Assembly: GCA_902613845.1 (NCBI GenBank)
Contig: CACMIW010000001.1
Span: 62,001-126,000, forward strand
DNA: 64,000 nt
From: an uncultured Alphaproteobacteria bacterium
GTDB lineage: Bacteria; Pseudomonadota; Alphaproteobacteria; HIMB59
Direction of reading: 5' to 3'
Shown: in pieces, positions 57,442 through 64,000 of the stretch
Position numbering within the stretch: position 1 is the first letter of the stretch
Layout: every line of letters starts with the position of its first letter
The notes under the pieces: model-generated
What the model was told of the DNA's origin: nothing
Seen by the model: only the letters and a program-made list of their open reading frames with translations
The model's database searches: none
Program-made: the position numbers and the translations under genes

Positions 57442-60120
57442 ATGTCTAAGCCAAGACTAATACTTGTTGATGGTTCCGGATATATTTTCCGAGCTTATTA
57501 CGCCTTACCCCCAATGAATAATTCTAAGGGCATCCCCACAAATGCAGTTTATGGGTTTTGTAATATGATGCTTAGACTTATTGAAGAGCATCCAAATGAC
57601 AAAATACTAATCATTCTTGATGCAGGAAGGAATACTTTTCGAAATACTTTATTTCCTGAATACAAAGCAAATCGTGGTGAGGCACCAGAGGATTTGATTC
57701 CCCAATTTAGTATTATTCGTGAAGCTATTGATGCGTTTGGTTTAGATGTTATTGAAAAAAAAGACTTTGAAGCCGATGATGTTATCGCAAGTTATGTTAA
57801 ATATGGTGAAGACAATAAAATACCCACCACAGTATTTAGTTCAGACAAAGACCTTTTCCAACTGCTATCAACTAATAATCGCATCATGGATCCAATGAAA
57901 AATATTGAAATTGACGAAGCAAAGGTAATGGAAAAATTTGGTGTTGGCCCTGACAAGATTACAGATGTACAAGCTCTAATTGGTGATAGTGTTGATAATA
58001 TCCCTGGCGTCCCTGGCATCGGACCAAAAACAGCGTCTAAATTAATTAATGAATTTGGTTCTTTTGAGGGCCTTCTAGAAAATAAAGAGAAAATATCAAA
58101 TGAAAGAATTAAAAATCTTATACATGATCATGAGGAAAAAGCAAAAATAAGCCACCAACTAGTAATTCTAAAAAATGATCTTGAACTACCCATTACAATC
58201 GAAAAGTTAAAAGATTTTGAAGATTCACCAAAACTTAATGACTTTTTCAAAAAATATGAATTTAAATCATTAATTAGAAATAGCGCTCATGAAACAAAGC
58301 CGCATGCGGCCAAAAAAAACTTAGAATTTAAATCACTTATTAAGACAAAAGATATAATCGAATATCTAAAGTCTCTTCAATCTGAAAAAACCTTAGCGAT
58401 AGATCTAGAGACAGATAGTTTAGACGTCAATGAAGCAAATATCATTGGCATTTCATTATCTAATGCACAGCAAGCTTATTACCTACCTTTTAAATCACCT
58501 GAAAACGAAATATCTGAGACAGATCAAAAAAAAATACTAAAAGAGCTCAATTTATTATGTGAAGATCCCTCAATTTTAAAGATTTTTCATAATGCTAAAT
58601 ACGATAGTGTGATTTTAAAACGCTTTAACGTAAATACTATTTCTTTTCAAGATACCTTATTAATGTCTTTTTTTGTCAATAACGGTTTAACAAAACATAA
58701 TCTTGAGGATTTGTATTATTATTATTTTGGAGAAGAAAAAGAAAAATTTAAAGATGTCATAAAAAATGAGTCTAAAAGAAATTATAAAGATTTTTCTGAA
58801 GTGCCTTTACAGTCTGCAACAAATTACGCTGCTCATGATGCTTATGCCACTTATAAATTATATGAGACATTACACGATCAAATATTAGATGCCCCCGATA
58901 GTTATATATATTTTGATATCGATAAAAAATTAAGCTTAGTCCTTCAACAGGTTGAAAACAATGGTTGTAAGATTGATCTTAAATTTTTAACAAAACTTGA
59001 AAAAGATCTAAATAAAGAAATTGAAAAAATTGAACAGAAAATTTTTAAAATCGCAGGTGAGGAGTTTAATATTGGTTCGCCAAAGCAACTTACCGAAATC
59101 TTCAAGAAACTTGATGTGAAGGTAACAAAAAAAACAAAAGCAGGAGATTTTCAAACTAATGTCAAAGTCTTAGAACAATTAGAGTCTGAGGGAGTAGAGA
59201 TTGCCTCACATATTTTACAATGGCGTCAATACTCTAAGCTCGTGTCGACCTATACATCCTCTTTAGCTGAACATGCTGATAATAACGACCGAGTTCATAG
59301 TACATTTAATATTGCTGCAACTATTACGGGCAGATTGAGTTCATCTGAGCCTAATTTACAAAATATCCCTATTAGAACTGAGATTGGAAAGAAAATTAGA
59401 ACAGCATTTATTGCGGAAAAAGATCATGAGTTATATAGCTTCGATTACTCCCAAATCGAGCTTCGTGTGCTTTGTGAAGCTTGCGAAGACCCTAATTTAT
59501 TAAAGGCATTTCAAGAGGATCAAGATATTCATCAAAGTACAGGCCAATTAGTTTTTAACAAAAAAACTATTAATGCTAATGATCGAAGAATGGCCAAGAT
59601 TATTAATTTTGGAATAATCTATGGAATTAGCCAATATGGTTTAGCTAAACAGTTGGGCGTTACCAATGCCGAAGCAAAGCTTTTCATAGATAACTATTTT
59701 CAAAAATTTCCGAACATTAGTGACTTTATGAAAGCAACTACCGATAAAGCAAAAAAACTAGGCTACGTTGAAAACCTTTTTGGAAGAAAGTCTCACATTA
59801 AAGACATCAATGCTAAAAATTTTATGCTCCGATCTTTTGCAGAAAGACAAGCTATCAATGCACCTATTCAAGGCACAGCATCTGAGTTAATTAAAATTGC
59901 AATGCTGGACATCCATAGCTATTTAGAGAAAAATAAATGTAAATCTAAAATGACATCTCAAGTTCATGACGAGCTTTTATTTGAAATTCATAAAAAAGAA
60001 AAAGATATTATTCCACAAATAACTAAATTGATGGAAACATCACATCAAAAATATAAATCTTTTAAAACTCCTATAAAAGTTGACTTCGGTGGCGGCTTGA
60101 ACTGGGGATTAGCTCACTAA
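57442..60120 (+). CDS. polA: DNA polymerase I
   Basis: This 892-residue enzyme has three domains. The 5' nuclease (residues 1-290, DGSGYIFRAYYALPP, DADDV region, GVPGIGPKTA) comes first. The 3'-5' exonuclease retains its D-x-E (AIDLETDSLD), so proofreading is probably active. The polymerase has SFDYSQIELRVL, RRMAKIINFGIIYG and QVHDELLFE. It fills gaps and removes RNA primers. It is convergent with the glutaredoxin gene with a 6-base gap and no terminator. Confidence 0.98.
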   Translation: MSKPRLILVDGSGYIFRAYYALPPMNNSKGIPTNAVYGFCNMMLRLIEEHPNDKILIILDAGRNTFRNTLFPEYKANRGEAPEDLIPQFSIIREAIDAFGLDVIEKKDFEADDVIASYVKYGEDNKIPTTVFSSDKDLFQLLSTNNRIMDPMKNIEIDEAKVMEKFGVGPDKITDVQALIGDSVDNIPGVPGIGPKTASKLINEFGSFEGLLENKEKISNERIKNLIHDHEEKAKISHQLVILKNDLELPITIEKLKDFEDSPKLNDFFKKYEFKSLIRNSAHETKPHAAKKNLEFKSLIKTKDIIEYLKSLQSEKTLAIDLETDSLDVNEANIIGISLSNAQQAYYLPFKSPENEISETDQKKILKELNLLCEDPSILKIFHNAKYDSVILKRFNVNTISFQDTLLMSFFVNNGLTKHNLEDLYYYYFGEEKEKFKDVIKNESKRNYKDFSEVPLQSATNYAAHDAYATYKLYETLHDQILDAPDSYIYFDIDKKLSLVLQQVENNGCKIDLKFLTKLEKDLNKEIEKIEQKIFKIAGEEFNIGSPKQLTEIFKKLDVKVTKKTKAGDFQTNVKVLEQLESEGVEIASHILQWRQYSKLVSTYTSSLAEHADNNDRVHSTFNIAATITGRLSSSEPNLQNIPIRTEIGKKIRTAFIAEKDHELYSFDYSQIELRVLCEACEDPNLLKAFQEDQDIHQSTGQLVFNKKTINANDRRMAKIINFGIIYGISQYGLAKQLGVTNAEAKLFIDNYFQKFPNISDFMKATTDKAKKLGYVENLFGRKSHIKDINAKNFMLRSFAERQAINAPIQGTASELIKIAMLDIHSYLEKNKCKSKMTSQVHDELLFEIHKKEKDIIPQITKLMETSHQKYKSFKTPIKVDFGGGLNWGLAH

Positions 60121-60126
60121 TTAAAA

Positions 60127-60366
60127 CTAAAAATCATCGTCAGGTTTATTAAATGCCATCCAACGTTCTAGCTCATGGTAGCCACCAATTTTCTCACCGT
60201 TAATTATGATTTGGGGAAATGTTTTGGCAGTTGGAAATATTTCAAAAAACTGATCACGGCTGTAGTCCTCATCAAGCATTAATACTTGGGGGTTATGTGA
60301 GGATAAAACTGCCTTGGCTTTAGTGCAAAAAATACAGTTGTCTTTACTATAAATTTTGACTTCCAC
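60127..60366 (-). CDS. Glutaredoxin, likely electron donor to NrdAB
   Basis: This 79-residue thioredoxin-fold protein has the active site C11-I-F-C14, the cis-Pro loop TFPQI and the glutathione-binding GGYHELERW. It starts with GTG directly after the nrdB stop, so it is translated with the reductase. This placement suggests it recycles NrdA after each turnover. Confidence 0.9.
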   Translation of the reverse strand: MEVKIYSKDNCIFCTKAKAVLSSHNPQVLMLDEDYSRDQFFEIFPTAKTFPQIIINGEKIGGYHELERWMAFNKPDDDF

Positions 60367-61356
60367 TTAGAAAGACTCGTCAAAAGACAAAGAACGATCT
60401 GTTGGACGCTGGTATTCAGATACCCTTTTCTCGAAGAAATTAGTCACATTTTGAACATCAAGAGCTCTCATGAAATCAAAAGGGTTTTCAGTATTAAATA
60501 CCCTTTCAAATCCAAAAAGATCAGCAATTCGATCTGAAACAGCTTCAATATACATACACATCATTTCCTTGTTCATACCAATGAGATCAACAGGAAGTGC
60601 ATCAGTAACAAATTCTTTTTCAAACTCCACTGCTTCTCTGACTATTTCTTCGAACTCAGACTGTGCGACAGGACCAGGGATTAAATCCATCGATTTAATA
60701 TCTTCATCTGACAAGGTTCCTTTATTAAACTTTTCACTTAATGTTTTAAACATCAAAGCTGAGAAACTGAAGTGCATTCCTTCATCTCTGGCTATCCAGT
60801 CATTTGATAAGGCTAAGCCTGGAAGTAAACCTCTTTTTCTAAAGTAATATATGGCACAAAAGGATCCAGCAAAAAATAACCCTTCAACTAAACCAAAGGC
60901 AATTAAGCGTGTTAATAAATTTTGATTTCCATTCAGCCATTTTGAAACCCACTGTGCTTTTTTATTAATACAAGGAACGTTTTGAATAGCAGAAAATAGT
61001 TTATCTTTTTCTGATGGGTCCTCTACATAAGCTTCAATTTGTAAACCATACATTTCTGCGTGAATAGACTCATTTAGCATTTGCATGGTGATAAACAATC
61101 GAGACTCAGGAATTAAAATCTCATTATAAAATCTGGATGCTAGATTTTCATTTATCATTGCCTCTGAATTTGCAAAAAATGCAAGCACATGTTTGATAAA
61201 ATGTATTTCCCCTTCTCCTAGTGTTTTTAGATCTCTTAAATCATCTTGAAGAGACACCTCCTCAGGTGTCCAAAATGCTTGAACGTGTTGCTTGTAACGA
61301 TCGAAAATTTCTTGGTGTTGAATAGGGAAAATTGATTTGCATCCTTTAGATATCAT
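60367..61356 (-). CDS. nrdB: Class I ribonucleotide reductase, beta subunit
   Basis: This 329-residue subunit holds the metal-radical cofactor. The spacing E65...E96-x-x-H99...Y103 equals that of D84, E115, H118 and Tyr122 in E. coli, with the remaining ligands in LVEGLFFAGSF and RDEGMHF. The radical Tyr103 is present, but the first ligand is Glu instead of Asp. GGAG stands six bases before the ATG. It is 33 bases downstream of nrdA and directly upstream of the glutaredoxin. Confidence 0.96.
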   Translation of the reverse strand: MISKGCKSIFPIQHQEIFDRYKQHVQAFWTPEEVSLQDDLRDLKTLGEGEIHFIKHVLAFFANSEAMINENLASRFYNEILIPESRLFITMQMLNESIHAEMYGLQIEAYVEDPSEKDKLFSAIQNVPCINKKAQWVSKWLNGNQNLLTRLIAFGLVEGLFFAGSFCAIYYFRKRGLLPGLALSNDWIARDEGMHFSFSALMFKTLSEKFNKGTLSDEDIKSMDLIPGPVAQSEFEEIVREAVEFEKEFVTDALPVDLIGMNKEMMCMYIEAVSDRIADLFGFERVFNTENPFDFMRALDVQNVTNFFEKRVSEYQRPTDRSLSFDESF

Positions 61357-61389
61357 GACTTGCTCCTTAAGTTAAATTGATTGAAAATC

Positions 61390-64000
61390 TTACGCACTAC
61401 ATGTTACACAATCTTCTGGTTCATTAGATTGCGCCTCTTTGACATAAGACTCTTTTGCTTTTTTTTCAGAAGACACCGTTACTTTAACTGCGTCTACGGC
61501 TGATCGGCTTCGCAGGTAATACATGCCTGTTTTTAAGCCTTTTTTCCATGCATACATGTGCATGGAGTTTACTTTTCCAAAAGTAGGTGTTGCCAACCAT
61601 AAGTTCATGGATTGGGTTTGGTCAATAAATGGCGCTCTATCAGCTGCCATATCTATAACTGTTTTTTGAGATGTTTCCCAAACAGTTTTATAAACATCTT
61701 TTAAGTCTTCAGGAAATCCTTCAATATTTTGTACAGAACCATTTTCCAAAATAATTTGATCACGTAATTCTTTACTCCATAAGTTTCTCTTCATAAGTTC
61801 TTTAACAAGGTGACGATTTACTAATAAAAATTCACCTGAGAGAGTTTGTCTTTTATAAATGTTTGATGTTTGTACTTGGAACGTTTCAGTATTTCCTAGG
61901 ATAATACCAGTGGAGGCTGTAGGCATACATGCAGTGGTCAAAGAGTTTCGAACACCATGCTTTTGGATTTTCTCCATTAATCCCTTCCAGTCCCACATAC
62001 TTGACGGTTTAACACCCCAAAGATCAAATTGGAATTTCCCTTCAGATAGAGGGGAACCTTTAAAAGTAGAGTAAGGCCCCTTATCAGTAGCAAGTTCCAT
62101 TGATGCTTCTAAAGCCCCAAAATAAATTGTCTCAAAAATTTGTTTATTAATTATTTGTGCTTGAACAGAGTCATAAGGAATATTCATTTTAAAATAAACA
62201 TCTGCTAAACCCTGTATACCGAGACCGATAGGACGGTGACGACTATTTGAGTTTTCAGTTTTATTAGTAGGATAGAAATTTATATCAATAACTTGATCTA
62301 AATTCTTAGTCGCCAGTTTTGCAACTTGATATAAGTTTTGATAATCAAATTTACTTTCATCAGTTACAAATTTTGGTAATGCAATTGACGCAAGGTTACA
62401 AACAGCAGTTTCATCTTTTTCAGAATACTCCACTATCTCTGCACAGAGATTAGAAGACTTAATAACACCAATATTTTTTTGGTTAGACTTATTATTAACA
62501 GCATCTTTGTAAAGCATGTATGGCTGACCAGTTTCAATTTGGGCTTCGATTATTTTAGACATTAAAGCTCTTGCCTTTATTCTTTTTAAGTCAGGCATTT
62601 CATTTTCATATTTTGTATAAAGATCAACAAACTCCTTGCCATATGTATCCGATAAACCAGGGCATTCGTGTTCACTCATTAGAGTCCAATCGGCATCTTC
62701 TTCGACTCTTTCCATAAATAAATCAGGGATCCATAAGGCGTAGAATAAGTCTCTGGCTCTAAATTCTTCAGCTCCAGTATTTTTTCTAAGCTCTAAAAAA
62801 GCCTCAATATCTGCATGCCACGGCTCCAAATAGACAGCAAAAGACCCCTTTCTTTTACCTCCACCCTGATCAACAGACCTTGCTGTTTCATTAAAAATTT
62901 TAAGGAAAGGTATCAATCCATTAGACTTACCATTGGTTGACTTAATACGGCTACCGCCACCTCTAATGTTATGAGCATGAAGACCAATGCCACCAGCGGT
63001 TTTTGAAATTAAAGCGCAGTCTTTTACAGTATTAAAAATTCCTTCGATAGAGTCATCTTCCATTCCAATTAGAAAACAGGACGACAATTGTTGCATCTTC
63101 AAACCACTATTAAATAGAGTGGGGGTTGCGTGTGTGTAGAAACCCTGAGATAGGCTGTCATAAGTTTTTTTAACCTGATAAAAATCAAACTTATCTCCGG
63201 ACACACATAAAGCGACTCTCATCCATAAATCCTGAGGTCTTTCTGCTGTTTTATTGTTTGATTGTAAAAGATAAGCTCTGAACAAAGTAGTCAATGCAAA
63301 ATAATCAAAGTAATAATCACGATCGTAGTCAATAATTTTTTCAATCTCTTCAGCGTTAGCTTTTACTTTTTCATAATATTCATCACGCAATAAACCATCC
63401 TCATAGAGATTTTTTGTTGCAATAATAAAACCTGGTGTTTCTTTATGTAGAGCATTAGCTTTAATCCTCCCAGCTAGATATGAGTAATCGGGATGTTCTA
63501 CTGTCAGAGCAGCAGCTGTTTCTGCTAAGTAAGTGTCAATTTCATTTGTTGTGATACCATCGTAAAGACCTTGAATTGCCTTTTGTGCAATTGTAATAGG
63601 ATCTATTTCTAAACCGTTTGACAAAATAGAGATACGATTTGTAATTTTTTCTAAAGAGATATCCTCTTTGTTACCATCTCTTTTGGTAACAGCCATTGTG
63701 GATACTTTGGCACCAATTTGTTCATTTAGTTGAGCAGTCTTATAACGTTGGTTAGCTCTTTGTTCTCTGTAGAGTACATAGGCGCGAGCTACTTTATGAT
63801 GTTCACCCCTCATGAGGGCTAATTCCACTTGGTCTTGGATATCCTCGATATGAATCATATCACCGTTTGCAATACGTCTAGTTAGAGCCGCGGTGACTGT
63901 TTCAGTTAACACTGAAACATTTTTGTCAATTTGTTTGCTATCACGAAGATCAGTTTGTGCCAAAAATGCTTTTCTTATAGCATTTGCAATTTTGTCAGAT
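61390..64000 (-). CDS. nrdA: Class I ribonucleotide reductase, alpha subunit (5' end cut by window edge)
   Basis: The frame is open to base 64000. A TTG at 63963 is internal: codons before it continue the first ATP-cone (SDKIANAIRKAF). A second ATP-cone follows (VTKRDGNKEDISLEKITNRI...), so there are two regulatory cones. The catalytic barrel shows SSCFLIGMEDDSIEGIFNTVKDCALISKTAGGIGLH, the NLCAEI segment with catalytic Cys and Glu, and PTASTGIILGNTETF. The C-terminal CVTCSA is the Cys pair reduced by glutaredoxin or thioredoxin. It makes deoxyribonucleotides with NrdB. Confidence 0.97.
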   Translation of the reverse strand, partial: SDKIANAIRKAFLAQTDLRDSKQIDKNVSVLTETVTAALTRRIANGDMIHIEDIQDQVELALMRGEHHKVARAYVLYREQRANQRYKTAQLNEQIGAKVSTMAVTKRDGNKEDISLEKITNRISILSNGLEIDPITIAQKAIQGLYDGITTNEIDTYLAETAAALTVEHPDYSYLAGRIKANALHKETPGFIIATKNLYEDGLLRDEYYEKVKANAEEIEKIIDYDRDYYFDYFALTTLFRAYLLQSNNKTAERPQDLWMRVALCVSGDKFDFYQVKKTYDSLSQGFYTHATPTLFNSGLKMQQLSSCFLIGMEDDSIEGIFNTVKDCALISKTAGGIGLHAHNIRGGGSRIKSTNGKSNGLIPFLKIFNETARSVDQGGGKRKGSFAVYLEPWHADIEAFLELRKNTGAEEFRARDLFYALWIPDLFMERVEEDADWTLMSEHECPGLSDTYGKEFVDLYTKYENEMPDLKRIKARALMSKIIEAQIETGQPYMLYKDAVNNKSNQKNIGVIKSSNLCAEIVEYSEKDETAVCNLASIALPKFVTDESKFDYQNLYQVAKLATKNLDQVIDINFYPTNKTENSNSRHRPIGLGIQGLADVYFKMNIPYDSVQAQIINKQIFETIYFGALEASMELATDKGPYSTFKGSPLSEGKFQFDLWGVKPSSMWDWKGLMEKIQKHGVRNSLTTACMPTASTGIILGNTETFQVQTSNIYKRQTLSGEFLLVNRHLVKELMKRNLWSKELRDQIILENGSVQNIEGFPEDLKDVYKTVWETSQKTVIDMAADRAPFIDQTQSMNLWLATPTFGKVNSMHMYAWKKGLKTGMYYLRSRSAVDAVKVTVSSEKKAKESYVKEAQSNEPEDCVTCSA

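Noticed and set aside
63961-63963. TTG at 63963 as the start of nrdA
   Set aside because: The frame continues upstream to the window edge with ATP-cone sequence, so this TTG is an internal leucine.

Overview
The window is an AT-rich (about one-third G+C by eye), gene-dense stretch of chromosome from a planktonic marine alphaproteobacterium. Evidence: a blue-tuned proteorhodopsin next to carotenoid genes, the alphaproteobacterial orders miaB-phoH-ybeY-corC-lnt and nusA-infB-rbfA-truB-rpsO-pnp, RegB/RegA, fabA-fabB-fabI, and ubiE/mutM-rpsT-dnaA. Short spacers, overlapping genes and many TTG/GTG starts point to a streamlined genome (AEGEAN-169/HIMB59 or SAR11-like). The exact clade cannot be fixed from sequence reading alone. 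No tRNA, rRNA, insertion sequence, prophage or CRISPR array was seen, and no gap between genes exceeds about 140 bases.

Layout. (1) 1-5.2 kb, phototrophy: crtY (cut by the left edge), crtB, crtI and proteorhodopsin on the minus strand. Divergently there are a small two-helix membrane protein, a polyprenyl diphosphate synthase and an NTF2-like protein. (2) 5.3-11.9 kb, mixed housekeeping: two small exported proteins, an SMP-30 family protein, a DUF2805 protein, msrA, tsaB, a polysaccharide deacetylase, a Bax-like glucosaminidase, nfu and trpS. (3) 12-29.2 kb, nutrient sensing and phosphorus: glnD, ppx, then sixA-ppk1-phoR-pstSCAB-phoU-phoB-arsC, a candidate small RNA, dgkA, a SET-domain methyltransferase, and plcP-agt (phospholipid-to-glycolipid replacement under phosphate starvation). 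Two closely matching PhoB-box-like sites lie before pstS and before plcP. (4) 29.2-42.4 kb, one long operon-like run: rimI, miaB, phoH, ybeY, corC, lnt, trmB, terminator, nusA, infB, rbfA, truB, rpsO, pnp, terminator. (5) 42.4-48.4 kb, minus strand: a PEBP-like exported protein, fabI, fabB, fabA, a ThiF/MoeB-type E1 enzyme, dut, coaB, coaC and ubiE. (6) 48.4-60.1 kb, plus strand: mutM, rpsT, dnaA, dnaN, recF, gyrB, regB, regA and polA. (7) 60.1-64 kb, minus strand: nrdA (cut by the right edge), nrdB and a glutaredoxin.

How it fits together. The most coherent biology is phosphorus economy in a light-using ocean bacterium. High-affinity phosphate uptake, its two-component control, polyphosphate synthesis and breakdown, arsenate reduction and lipid remodelling lie in about 15 kb and apparently share a regulatory box. 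Most genes belong to known families. The least explained items are the structured RNA candidate at 26435-26506 carrying an anti-Shine-Dalgarno sequence, a coaBC gene divided by one in-frame stop codon, a MutM lacking all four zinc-finger cysteines, and an NrdB with a Glu in place of the first Asp metal ligand but with its radical Tyr kept.
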